Shown here in pieces: positions 1 through 8,184 of a DNA stretch of 16,378 nt; position 1 is the first letter of the stretch; each line of letters begins with the position of its first letter. The DNA lies in contig DNXU01000180.1 of NCBI GenBank assembly GCA_003505715.1, positions 1-16,378 on the forward strand. Reading direction: 5' to 3'. The position numbers were made by a program, and so were the translations under genes. The notes below the pieces were generated by a model. It made no database searches and was not told the DNA's origin. It saw only the letters and a program-made list of their open reading frames with translations. The DNA is from Cyanobacteria bacterium UBA8803 (GTDB lineage Bacteria; Cyanobacteriota; Cyanobacteriia; Cyanobacteriales; Coleofasciculaceae).

Positions 1-149
1 CCGAGGTGGGGGAGTGCGCCTCACAACTCGTTCAACAGGCGCTCCAGAAATAGTTGGCGATCTAGCGATCGCGGCTCTGATATTTGGTAATGTTAGCGGT
101 GCGGCTTTAATAGCTCTTTATCCTTGATCGCGATCGCTAGCAGGCATTT
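1..149. other. Left edge, no confident gene
   Basis: No recognisable gene. A plus-strand frame entering from the left edge ends at a TAG at 51-53 and would encode a short tail (VGECASQLVQQALQK); it could be the end of a gene outside the window, but the piece is too short to assign. Another frame stays open to 127 and encodes a hydrophobic stretch, which I do not trust. Two HIP1-type palindromes lie near 66 and 128. Confidence 0.2.
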
Positions 150-323
150 AGGAAATTGGTATAACTCCTTTCCTTGCTGAGAACAGAATTGGTAATTGGT
201 GGTGATATAACCCACTTTGACCGCTTCTTCCAGCAAGCCTAAGTTCTTCATCACATGGGTCGCATTCGCCCAAAGCGCAATCCCTGCCCCGACTTCTCGC
301 AGTTCTTTCATTCGCTCATAGAC
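150..323 (-). pseudogene. Remnant of FAD-dependent monooxygenase (UbiH/zeaxanthin epoxidase-like)
   Basis: Read on the minus strand, this stretch encodes VYERMKELREVGAGIALWAN followed by ATHVMKNLGLLEEAVKVG. That matches the segment just after the N-terminal Rossmann motif of class A FAD monooxygenases, where 'VYER..ELREVGAGI.LW.NA...L..LGL.EA' is characteristic. The GxGxxG motif that should precede VYER is absent; upstream of it the frame runs into unrelated sequence and then antisense to the TetR gene. Downstream, similarity stops near 150 and the frame ends in an unrelated lysine-rich tail. Only about 58 of some 380-400 residues remain, so this is a remnant and not a small gene. Divergent FAD monooxygenase/TetR pairs are common, so it may be the former target of the neighbouring repressor (inference). 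Confidence 0.7.
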
Positions 324-326
324 AGT

Positions 327-344
327 CAACTGACCAGTCAGTTG
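327..344. promoter_or_regulatory. TetR-type operator, 18-bp dyad
   Basis: CAACTGAC-CA-GTCAGTTG has 8-bp perfect inverted arms around a 2-bp centre, the geometry of TetR-family operators. It lies 29 bp upstream of the TetR gene's first possible start and overlaps the -35 element and spacer of the likely promoter, which suits autorepression. The symmetry is seen directly; the binding protein is inferred from position. Confidence 0.6.
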
Positions 345-358
345 ATTAGGGATATAAT
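330..358 (+). promoter_or_regulatory. Sigma70-type promoter of the TetR gene
   Basis: A perfect -10 hexamer TATAAT (353-358) lies 17 bp downstream of CTGACC (330-335), which keeps the TGAC core of TTGACA. Transcription would begin near 365. That leaves only about 8 nt before the TTG at 373 but about 26 nt before the in-frame GTG at 391. The -35 box lies within the operator dyad. Confidence 0.5.
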
Positions 359-372
359 AAGCTGCGAAGTCC

Positions 373-1035
373 TTGAGTGCTGAGATAGCTGTGACCCAAG
401 CAAAAACTGGAAGAGGCAAGAATATTAAACCCGTTCGAGATGCTGAAGCAACGCAAGCCGTGATTTTGGCAGCAGCAGAGGAAGAGTTTGCCCAACATGG
501 GTTTACGGCGACTAGAACTGAAGCGATTGCCGATAAAACCAAGGTGGCAAAGTCAATGATTTATTACTACTTCAAGGATAAAGAGGGGTTGTATCGAGCA
601 GTCTTAACGCGATCGCACGCAGATCTTCTAGAAACAATTCAAAAATTAGAGTTAGAGCAGTTATCTCCTGAAGTGGCGCTAGAAAATTTTTTAAGGGCAT
701 TACTGAATTGCGTATCGCGTAACCCTAGACTTCCGACTATCATGTTTCACGAAGCTGTACAAAACCAGGGGAAATACTATAAAGAAAGTAGCTCAGTGAA
801 TATTGATACTATTTTGATCGCAATCTTGGAGCGAGGTTTGACAGCGGGAGTCTTTCGTTCACTCGATCCATTTCAAGCTGCTATCAATATCATGGGAGCT
901 TGCTTATTCTATTTTATTGGCGCAGGCAACATCAAGCAGTTTCCACAAGGTAAGCGACTTTTGAGCAAAGCAATGCTGGAGCAGCACGCTCAAGAGGCGA
1001 TCGCGCTAATCTTGGCAGGTGTTCGATCGTCTTGA
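373..1035 (+). CDS. TetR/AcrR-family transcriptional repressor
   Basis: A 220-residue one-component regulator. The N-terminal DNA-binding domain runs from about residue 25 to 75: ILAAAEEEFAQHGFTATRTE, then AIADKTKVAKSMIYYYF, the classic TetR helix-turn-helix with the conserved YYYF and 'K..L' end. The rest is the helical ligand and dimer domain, with a segment (RLPTIMFHEAVQNQGKYY) like that of RutR/NicS-type members; the ligand cannot be read from sequence. The frame opens at TTG 373, but GTG 391 (starting VTQAKTGRGKN) fits the predicted transcription start better; neither has a strong ribosome site. The dyad and TATAAT promoter directly upstream suggest autorepression. Likely targets are itself and the now-broken minus-strand monooxygenase; control of the downstream redox genes is speculation. 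Confidence 0.9.
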   Translation: MSAEIAVTQAKTGRGKNIKPVRDAEATQAVILAAAEEEFAQHGFTATRTEAIADKTKVAKSMIYYYFKDKEGLYRAVLTRSHADLLETIQKLELEQLSPEVALENFLRALLNCVSRNPRLPTIMFHEAVQNQGKYYKESSSVNIDTILIAILERGLTAGVFRSLDPFQAAINIMGACLFYFIGAGNIKQFPQGKRLLSKAMLEQHAQEAIALILAGVRSS

Positions 1036-1334
1036 CAGCAGCAAAACAACCCCGCTGCATCGGAACGAATTTAATTATCGGTGCGTTTTACCTTGCAGCA
1101 CCAATATCGGCTTTGGCTGGGCAGGAATTGATTGAGTCATGGGTCGTCTATCCTCAAGGTGCTTGTCAGTCACCTCCGTCAGGATGGCATCGACGACTTG
1201 TCGATTTTGAACTTGAAGAAGCTGAATGGTACGATTCAACGGAGCAAGAGGAGTTCAATAACGGCTCTTATCATAAGGCTTTTGGAATACACGCTCACGC
1301 TGGCTCTGTAACAGAATTGTTACCTTGCCAATAG
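1032..1334 (+). CDS. Doubtful small ORF, hypothetical
   Basis: A 100-codon frame starting at a TTG that overlaps the TetR stop (TTGA), which could indicate translational coupling. It has a hydrophobic, signal-like stretch at about residues 12-28 (NLIIGAFYLAAPISALAG) and then an acidic segment rich in Glu, Trp and Tyr (DFELEEAEWYDSTEQEEF). There is no Met codon anywhere in it, no good ribosome site and no family I recognise. It may simply be open sequence in a 384-bp spacer; no better coding frame is visible on either strand here. Confidence 0.3.
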   Translation: MTAAKQPRCIGTNLIIGAFYLAAPISALAGQELIESWVVYPQGACQSPPSGWHRRLVDFELEEAEWYDSTEQEEFNNGSYHKAFGIHAHAGSVTELLPCQ

Positions 1335-1412
1335 ACTGAACTGTCTCAATTTTTCGGAATTCTGTTGAGATCGATATAATTAGCGGCATAGCTCATAACA
1401 CCCTTTAGGAGG
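1333..1412 (+). promoter_or_regulatory. Leader of the kinase operon: dyads, -10 box, Shine-Dalgarno
   Basis: An interrupted dyad AGAC-N6-GTCT lies at 1333-1346, followed by an inverted pair TCTCAA (1344-1349) and TTGAGA (1365-1370). A perfect TATAAT is at 1375-1380, but its -35 region (TTTTCG near 1351) is poor, so the promoter may need an activator. A perfect AGGAGG at 1407-1412, 7 nt before GTG 1420, fixes the start of the kinase gene. Confidence 0.4.
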
Positions 1413-1419
1413 GCATTCT

Positions 1420-4400
1420 GTGATTGCTTTATCTGGAATTGCAATCCAAAGCAAAATTTACGAAAGCTCAAATTCTCTGGTGTACCGGGGTATCAGAACG
1501 CAAGATGAGCAGGCGCACTGCTTTGCAGATACCGCAAGGGTCATCATCAAACTGCTTAAGCAAGATTATCCCTCTCCTCAAGAATTAACGCGCTACCGAC
1601 AGGAATATGAAATTACCCGCTCCCTCAACCTGGAAGGAGTGGTCAAGGCATACAGCCAGCAAGACTATCAACGCACGCTAATTATTCTTTTGGAGGATTT
1701 TGGGGGTGAGTCCCTGGAGCAATGGATGCGGCAGCAATCAAGTTTTTGCCCAATGTTCTTACCTACGTTCCTGCGACTGGCGATCGCACTCACCGATATT
1801 CTGGGCAGTATTCACGCTAACAATATCATTCACAAAGATATTAATCCTGGAAACATCGTTTTTAACCCAGGCACTGGCGTTGTTAAAATTATTGACTTTG
1901 GAATAGCTACCCGATTTAATCGCGCGAATCCGACATTCAAAAGCCCTCATAGTTTAGAAGGCACATTAGCCTACCTGTCTCCAGAACAAACCGGGCGGAT
2001 GAATCGCTCACTCGATTACCGCACTGATTTTTACTCGCTCGGTGTAACGTTTTACGAACTTCTGACAGGACACCTGCCGTTTCCCACTATAGATCTGCTG
2101 GAGCTAATCCACTGTCATATTGCCAAGCAGCCTGTTCTACCTCACGAGATAAATGCAACTATTCCCAAACCAGTTTCAGATATCATTTTGAAACTGATGG
2201 CAAAAAATGCAGAGGATCGCTATCAGAGTGCCTGGGGAATTAAAGCGGATTTAGAACATTGTTTGCGTCAACTTGAAGCAAAAGGACGGATTGATGATAT
2301 CCAACTAAGTCTTCAGGATGTTTCCGATCAGTTTCAAATTCCCCAAAAACTGTACGGACGAGAAGCGGAAATAGCAGCATTATTGGCAGCGTTTGATAGA
2401 GTAGCGGAGGGAAAGGGAGACACGGAGATAGGTAATATCCCTGCGTCCTCGCGTCCTCGTGTCTCCGCGTCTTCTGCAATGATGTTAGTGTCTGGCTACG
2501 CTGGAATTGGGAAGTCAGCATTAGTGCAGCAACTCTACAAACCAATCACAGCAAAACGCGGCTATTTTATTTCTGGCAAGTTTGACCAGTTTCAGCGCGA
2601 TATTCCCTACAGTGCGATCGCCCATGCTCTGCAAAAATTAGTGCAGCAACTGCTGGGTGAACCTGATGAGCAATTGCAACAGTGGCGATCGTGCCTTTTA
2701 GAAGCTTTAGGAATTAACGGGCAACTCATCATTGATGTGATTCCCGAAGTAGAACTGATTATTGGCAAGCAGACACCCGTTCCGGAAGTTGGCGCAACGG
2801 AAGCTCAAAATCGCTTCAATCGAGTTTTTCAATCATTTGTGCGGGTGTTTTGCTCAAAGGAACATCCGCTTGTAATCTTTCTGGATGATTTACAGTGGAG
2901 CGACTCAGCCACACTGAAGTTAATCGAACTAATAATGCTGGATGAGCAGACCCAATCCCTATTTCTGATTGGAGCCTATCGAGATAATGAAGTGAATCCA
3001 ACGCACCCCCTGGTATTCACGCTGGAGCGATTGAGGAAACAAGGGGCAGTGTTTCAAGAAATAATTCTGGCACCCTTAACCCTAGAGCCGTTGAGTCAGT
3101 TGATTGCCGAGACGCTGCATCACAATACTGACACTGTGCGTTCCTTAGCCCAGTTGGTGTTATGTAAAACCGAGGGGAATCCTTTCTTCGTTGGCGAATT
3201 TTTGAGAATGCTGCATAGCGAAAATCTGTTGACTTTTGATGTGGCACTCTCAAGCTGGCAGTGGAACATGATGCAGATTCAAGCCCAAAATATAACTGAT
3301 AATGTGGTGGAGTTGCTACTGCTCAAGTTGCAGAAACTACGAGAAGGCACCCAGCAAATGCTCCGCTTAGCTGCTTGTATTGGGTCTGAATTTGATTTAG
3401 AGACGTTGGCGATTAGCGCAAAGCACAACTCCGAAGGAACTGTTTGTGAGAAGTCTCCTCAAGCGATTTCTTTGGATTTGCTGACAGCGATTCAAGTTGA
3501 ATTGATTCAGCCTCTCTCCGAATTGGATGAGAACTTGTTAGTTCAAGAGTATAAATTTTTGCATGATCGCGTACAGCAAGCCGCCTATGCCCTAATAGAT
3601 GAATCTCAAAAACAAATAGTTCATCTGCAAATTGGTCGCAATCTTCTCGAAAAAACGCTGCCTGAACATTTAACAGAGCGATTATTTGAAATTGTTGATC
3701 ACCTGAATTATGGAATTGAACTTGTTACCAATCAAGCTGAACGCAATGAAATTGCCAGATTGGATTTAATGGCAGGGCAAAAAGCAAAAGGAGCGATCGC
3801 GTACAGCACGGCTAAACAATATTTAGATATAGCCAGAGCATGGCTGGAAGCATCTAGCTGGAAGACTGACTACGACCTGACCTTAGATATATATACAGAA
3901 ACAGCAGAAGTTGTGTATTTATGTGGCTATTTTGAAGATGTTAAACAGTGGGCAGGAGTCGTTCTGCAAGAAGCCAGAACTATTCTCGATATTCAATATG
4001 GCAATACGTTTTTATCCCCCTTTGCCTATGCCAACTTTGGATTCGTTCTTTGTGGAATGGTCGAAGAATATTCGCAAGCAGTTGAAAAAGCAACCATAAC
4101 AAAACGTTATTTGATTCAAGGCAGAGCCGCCCCCCTTGAGCCTTTGTATTATCTCTATGATTCCCTAGCAAGCCTCGCAACATACTCTGATAGTAATAAC
4201 ACTCAAGTTCAGGAGAAAGTTCTAGAAAATGTTGCTGTTAACCAGAAGAAAATGAAGCATTGGGCAGACCATGCTCCCATGAACTATCTGCATAAATATT
4301 ATCTGGTTGAGGCAGAGAAAGCACGAGTTTTGGGTCAGTTGCTTGAGGCAGAAGAGTTCTATGAACAAGCGATTCAGGGAGCCAAGGAAAATGAATATAT

Positions 4401-7400
4401 CCAAGAAGAAGCATTAGCCTATGAATTAGCTGCCAAATTCTACTTACATCGTGGCAGGGAAAAGTTTGCTCAAACCTATATGAAGGAAGCTCACTATTGT
4501 TATAAACGATGGGGAGCAACGGCAAAGCTCAAAGACTTAGAAACTCGCTATCCCCAGTTCTTTCCTCAGTCGTTGGATGTGGCTTACACGCCAGTTCTCA
4601 CTACTACTGGAACAACTTCTAACACCTCACAGGTCGCTTTTGATTTAGTAACCGTGCTCAGAGCATTCCAAGCCATCTCTCGTGAAATTGAACTGGAGCA
4701 GTTGCTTCGTTCGTTGATGCAAATCTTGATTGAGAATGCTGGCGCACAAACTGGATTCCTAATTTTGGAAGAATCAGGAGAATGGACGATCGAAGCTTCT
4801 TGTGAACTGAATGATGGTGAGAAAATTTCTACACAAGTGCTGCAATCAGTTCCAATCGCAAATCGCTTATGTGAATCAATTATCCAATACGTGATCCGGA
4901 CTCAGGAATCTGTTCTCTTAAATGATGCAACTCGTGAAGGTAATTTCATTCATGATTCCTACGTTCAACATAACCAAACTCAATCGCTTTTCTGTTTGCC
5001 GCTGTTGAATCAAAGTAAGCTCGTTGGTGTTTTGTATCTAGAAAATCAATTAGTAACTGGAGCATTTACGCCAGAGCGATCGCAAGTTCTGAATCTACTC
5101 TCCACTCAAGCCGCGATTGCCATTGAAAATGCCAAACTCTACTCAAAGCTACGCACTAGCGAAAGTAGAATAAAACAGTTTCTAGAAGCAGTTCCGGTGG
5201 GAATTGTCGTGTTAGATGCAGCTGCTCGCACGTACTACTTCAATCAACAGGCAATTAAGCTATTGGGCAAAGGAATTGATCCTTCCGTGCAACTAGATCA
5301 GTTGGCAGAAGTTTATCAAGTTTATCTGACAGGAACTGATCAAAGGTATCCTACCGAGAGAATGCCAGCAGTCCGAGCACTGAGTGGTGAACGCACCAGG
5401 ATTGACGATATGGTAATTCTTCATCCAAACAACATAACCATTTCAATTGAGGCATGGGGAACTCCAGTCTTTGACGAGCAAGGGAATGTGTCTTATGCGA
5501 TCGCAGCCTTTCAGGACATCACCCAGCAAAAACAAGCTGAACAATTGTTAGCTGATTATAATCGCACCTTAGAGCAACAAGTATCAGAACGAACGGCAGC
5601 GTTACAAGAAAGCGAAGCAGAACTGCGCGCTCGCGAACAGGAATTGCGGCTCATTACAGACGCTCTCCCGGTTGCTATTGGTTACATCGATGCCGAGCAA
5701 CGCCATTGCTTTGTTAACCGCACCTATGAGATTTGGCGTAACTGTAGTCGAGATGAAATTTTAGGCAAGTCTATTCGTGAACTGGTGGATGATACAGCGT
5801 ATCAAGTGCTGGAGCCTTATGTTAATCAAGCGTTAGCGGGACAAACGACAACGTTTGAAGCAGAAATACTCCTGCCAACAGGCAAAAAGTACTTGAGTGT
5901 AACCTTAATTCCCGATTTCGATGCAAATGCTCAAGCCATTGGATTCTATGCTCTAAATACAGACATTGGCCATCACAAAAAAGCAGAAGAAGTGTTGCGC
6001 CAGTCCGAGGCTCAGTTTCGGGAACAGGCAATCCTCTCCGCTTTTCGCGCCGATGTGGGCAGTGCCCTTGCTCAAAGTGATAGATTGTCCTTGATGCTAC
6101 ATCGCTGTGTGGAAGCCGTTGTTAAGCACTTTAATGCTGCATTCGCTCGGATTTGGACGCTAAATAAAGACGAGAATATTTTGGAGTTACAAGCCAGTGC
6201 GGGGATGTATACCCGTCTTGACGGCACCTACAGTCGAGTTCCCGTAGGTAGCTTCAAAGTAGGACAAATTGCTCAGGATCACTGTCCTCTGTTGACCAAC
6301 AATGTGTTTTATGAGTCATCCATTGATCAAGAATGGGCAGAACGAGAAGGCATGATGGCATTTGCGGGCTATCCCATCCTGCTGGAGGGGCAGCTTGTTG
6401 GAGTGATAGCAATGTTTACCCGACACCCCATTCCGTCGTCCAACTTTGAGGCATTGGGGTTTGCGGCTCACGAGATTGCATTAGGAATTAGACGCAAACA
6501 GGCAGAAGTAGCCTTGCAAGCCTCTGAAGCCGAACTGCGTGATGTCTTTGACGAGCTTCGCTTACGAGAACAGGAATTACGGCTAATCACAGATGCTCTG
6601 CCTGTTTGTATTGCTTATATCGATGCTAACCAACAGTATCGCTTTGTCAACCACACCTACGAGATTTGGTGTTGCTGTAGTCGGGACGAAATTTTGGGCA
6701 AGTCTATTCGTGAGTTTATAGGCAATGCCATGTATTTAATGACTGAACCTTATATTAACCAGGCATTGGCAGGACAAACGACAACCTTTGAAGCCGAAAT
6801 GTCTTTACCATCAGGCAACAAATATATCAGTACGACCTTGATTCCCAACCTGGAAGGTAAGGCTCAAGTTATCGGATTCTATGCTCTCAACACAGATATC
6901 AGCGATCGCAAACGTGCCGAAGAAGCCTCAATTTTAGAGGAACGTAACCGCATGGCGCGAGAAATTCATGATACTCTGGCGCAAGCCTTTACGGGAATTC
7001 TGGTTCACATGGGAACCGTTTCTCGATTGGTGAACACTAACCCTGACGCAATTCAAACCCACATTAATACGGTGCGAGATCTGGCTCGCAGCGGGCTAAC
7101 AGAAGCGCGACGCTCGGTTGCAGCACTACGTCCTCAAGCGCTGGAAGATGGTAATCTCTGGACAGCACTAGAACGATTTGTAGCAACTCTGCAATCTTCA
7201 ACTGAAACCAGCTTGATTTGTAAGATTATCGGCACTCCCTATGTACTCCCTGCTGAAACTGAGAACAATCTTTTAAGAATTGCACAGGAAGCATTTACAA
7301 ACGCTATCAGGTATGCAAACGCAACCGAAATTCGGATTGAGTTAGTTTATGAATCGACGCAATGCTTCTTACAAATTAGAGACAACGGACAAGGATTTGA

Positions 7401-7548
7401 AGTCGACCCTACAATTCTAAATCGAGGGTTTGGCTTAATGGGAATGACCGAACGAGCGGAACGCATTGGAGCACAACTCTCGATCGAGAGCCAATTGGGG
7501 CAGGGAACCGACGTGATCATATCTGTACATCGAGAGGCATCAGCATGA
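1420..7548 (+). CDS. Trifunctional Ser/Thr kinase - AAA ATPase - GAF/PAS sensor histidine kinase
   Basis: A 2042-residue cytoplasmic signalling protein with no membrane segment. In order: a Ser/Thr kinase (about 10-285) with Lys44 in VIIK, catalytic HKDINPGN (Asp140) and DFG (Asp159); an AAA_16/STAND-like ATPase (about 310-560) with Walker A GYAGIGKS (359-366) and Walker B VIFLDD (to Asp490); a helical TPR-like region (about 740-1045); GAF (1088-1240); PAS (1250-1375); PAS (1406-1520); GAF (1540-1693); PAS (1717-1833); and a HisKA_3 domain with EIHDTLAQ (His1850) plus HATPase with N-box Asn1961, DNGQGF and GFGLMGM. The HisKA_3/NarL-class ending fits the overlapping NarL-type regulator gene downstream. 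GTG start is supported by AGGAGG 7 nt upstream. Oddities: a repeat-derived insertion before Walker A, an apparently shortened TPR region and duplicated PAS domains. The signal sensed is unknown. Confidence 0.96.
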   Translation: MIALSGIAIQSKIYESSNSLVYRGIRTQDEQAHCFADTARVIIKLLKQDYPSPQELTRYRQEYEITRSLNLEGVVKAYSQQDYQRTLIILLEDFGGESLEQWMRQQSSFCPMFLPTFLRLAIALTDILGSIHANNIIHKDINPGNIVFNPGTGVVKIIDFGIATRFNRANPTFKSPHSLEGTLAYLSPEQTGRMNRSLDYRTDFYSLGVTFYELLTGHLPFPTIDLLELIHCHIAKQPVLPHEINATIPKPVSDIILKLMAKNAEDRYQSAWGIKADLEHCLRQLEAKGRIDDIQLSLQDVSDQFQIPQKLYGREAEIAALLAAFDRVAEGKGDTEIGNIPASSRPRVSASSAMMLVSGYAGIGKSALVQQLYKPITAKRGYFISGKFDQFQRDIPYSAIAHALQKLVQQLLGEPDEQLQQWRSCLLEALGINGQLIIDVIPEVELIIGKQTPVPEVGATEAQNRFNRVFQSFVRVFCSKEHPLVIFLDDLQWSDSATLKLIELIMLDEQTQSLFLIGAYRDNEVNPTHPLVFTLERLRKQGAVFQEIILAPLTLEPLSQLIAETLHHNTDTVRSLAQLVLCKTEGNPFFVGEFLRMLHSENLLTFDVALSSWQWNMMQIQAQNITDNVVELLLLKLQKLREGTQQMLRLAACIGSEFDLETLAISAKHNSEGTVCEKSPQAISLDLLTAIQVELIQPLSELDENLLVQEYKFLHDRVQQAAYALIDESQKQIVHLQIGRNLLEKTLPEHLTERLFEIVDHLNYGIELVTNQAERNEIARLDLMAGQKAKGAIAYSTAKQYLDIARAWLEASSWKTDYDLTLDIYTETAEVVYLCGYFEDVKQWAGVVLQEARTILDIQYGNTFLSPFAYANFGFVLCGMVEEYSQAVEKATITKRYLIQGRAAPLEPLYYLYDSLASLATYSDSNNTQVQEKVLENVAVNQKKMKHWADHAPMNYLHKYYLVEAEKARVLGQLLEAEEFYEQAIQGAKENEYIQEEALAYELAAKFYLHRGREKFAQTYMKEAHYCYKRWGATAKLKDLETRYPQFFPQSLDVAYTPVLTTTGTTSNTSQVAFDLVTVLRAFQAISREIELEQLLRSLMQILIENAGAQTGFLILEESGEWTIEASCELNDGEKISTQVLQSVPIANRLCESIIQYVIRTQESVLLNDATREGNFIHDSYVQHNQTQSLFCLPLLNQSKLVGVLYLENQLVTGAFTPERSQVLNLLSTQAAIAIENAKLYSKLRTSESRIKQFLEAVPVGIVVLDAAARTYYFNQQAIKLLGKGIDPSVQLDQLAEVYQVYLTGTDQRYPTERMPAVRALSGERTRIDDMVILHPNNITISIEAWGTPVFDEQGNVSYAIAAFQDITQQKQAEQLLADYNRTLEQQVSERTAALQESEAELRAREQELRLITDALPVAIGYIDAEQRHCFVNRTYEIWRNCSRDEILGKSIRELVDDTAYQVLEPYVNQALAGQTTTFEAEILLPTGKKYLSVTLIPDFDANAQAIGFYALNTDIGHHKKAEEVLRQSEAQFREQAILSAFRADVGSALAQSDRLSLMLHRCVEAVVKHFNAAFARIWTLNKDENILELQASAGMYTRLDGTYSRVPVGSFKVGQIAQDHCPLLTNNVFYESSIDQEWAEREGMMAFAGYPILLEGQLVGVIAMFTRHPIPSSNFEALGFAAHEIALGIRRKQAEVALQASEAELRDVFDELRLREQELRLITDALPVCIAYIDANQQYRFVNHTYEIWCCCSRDEILGKSIREFIGNAMYLMTEPYINQALAGQTTTFEAEMSLPSGNKYISTTLIPNLEGKAQVIGFYALNTDISDRKRAEEASILEERNRMAREIHDTLAQAFTGILVHMGTVSRLVNTNPDAIQTHINTVRDLARSGLTEARRSVAALRPQALEDGNLWTALERFVATLQSSTETSLICKIIGTPYVLPAETENNLLRIAQEAFTNAIRYANATEIRIELVYESTQCFLQIRDNGQGFEVDPTILNRGFGLMGMTERAERIGAQLSIESQLGQGTDVIISVHREASA
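2411..2475. repeat. Cyanobacterial G/C-rich palindromic repeat inserted in frame
   Basis: Inverted arms GGAGACACG (2416-2424) and CGTGTCTCC (2458-2466) enclose tandem degenerate octamers: GCGTCCTC (2443), GCGTCCTC (2451), GTGTCTCC (2459) and GCGTCTTC (2467). This resembles the intergenic 'GGAGACACGG...CCGTGTCTCC' repeats common in filamentous cyanobacteria. It adds about 22 residues (331-352) of low-complexity linker between the 'AAFDRVA' helix and Walker A of the kinase's ATPase, and keeps the frame. Confidence 0.6.
5635..6903 (+). repeat. Duplicated PAS module within the kinase gene
   Basis: Residues 1406-1517 (5635-5970) and 1717-1828 (6568-6903) are two copies of one PAS domain. Both start EQELRLITDALPV, share CSRDEILGKSIRE and NQALAGQTTTFEAE, and end IGFYALNTDI. 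By eye about 70% of residues are identical over about 111 positions, with the middle most divergent. The second GAF domain lies between them. Confidence 0.85.
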
Positions 7549-8174
7549 GTCAGCCTAAAGTGATCCGCGTTCTGATTGTTGATGATCACGCTATTGTTCG
7601 GCAGGGACTAGCCGCAATGATTGAGAATGAGCCGGATATGACGGTGGTAGGTCAAGCAGGGGATGGACTAGAAGCAATTGCCCTATATCGACAGCTACAA
7701 CCTGATGTCACCTTGATGGACCTACAAATGCCGCAGATGAGTGGTGCTGATGCGACGTTAGCAATCTGTGCTGAATTTGCTAATGCTCACCTCATCATTC
7801 TGACTACCTATGATGGGGACGAGGATATATATAGAGCACTACGTGCTGGAGCCAAGGGCTATTTGCTCAAGGATGCTGAACCGGACGCACTGCTTAGGGC
7901 TATTCAAATTGTTTACAGTGGACAACAATACATCCCCTCTGAAGTTGCTGCCAAGTTAGTGCAGCGGATGAACATTCCAGAATTGAGCGATCGCGAACAA
8001 GAGGTTGTGCGTCAGATGGCGCTTGGCTTGAATAATCATGATATTGGTGTGGCTTTAAATATTACCGAAAGTACGGTCAAGTTCCACATCAACCGAATTC
8101 TGAGCAAATTAGGCGTGAGCGATCGCACACAGGCGGTGATTACTGCACTGAAGCGGGGACTGGCTAAGTTGTGA
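7545..8174 (+). CDS. NarL/FixJ-family response regulator, LuxR-type HTH
   Basis: A 209-residue response regulator. The receiver domain (about 7-122) has the acidic pair in VDDH (Asp13-Asp14), phospho-acceptor Asp59 in VTLMDLQMP, switch Thr87 and Lys109 in GYLLKD. The C-terminal LuxR/GerE helix-turn-helix spans about 145-205 (ELSDREQEVVRQMALG, then TESTVKFHINRILSKLGV). All residues needed for phosphorylation are present. Its ATG overlaps the TGA of the kinase gene (ATGA), so translation is probably coupled, and it is very likely the phosphorylation partner of that HisKA_3 kinase. The targets are unknown; the dyad just after its stop is one candidate binding site. Confidence 0.95.
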   Translation: MSQPKVIRVLIVDDHAIVRQGLAAMIENEPDMTVVGQAGDGLEAIALYRQLQPDVTLMDLQMPQMSGADATLAICAEFANAHLIILTTYDGDEDIYRALRAGAKGYLLKDAEPDALLRAIQIVYSGQQYIPSEVAAKLVQRMNIPELSDREQEVVRQMALGLNNHDIGVALNITESTVKFHINRILSKLGVSDRTQAVITALKRGLAKL

Positions 8175-8184
8175 CAGCGATGAG

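Noticed and set aside
1..127. A 42-codon open frame from the left edge with a hydrophobic end
   Set aside because: No recognisable family, and competing frames are open over the same short stretch.
93..542. A 149-codon minus-strand frame as a whole gene
   Set aside because: Only codons 74-131 resemble a protein family; its first 57 or so codons are antisense to the TetR coding region and it lacks the Rossmann start of the monooxygenase.
1333..1354. A Rho-independent terminator after the TetR region
   Set aside because: The AGAC/GTCT stem is only 4 bp and the T-run starts 4 nt after it; too weak to call.
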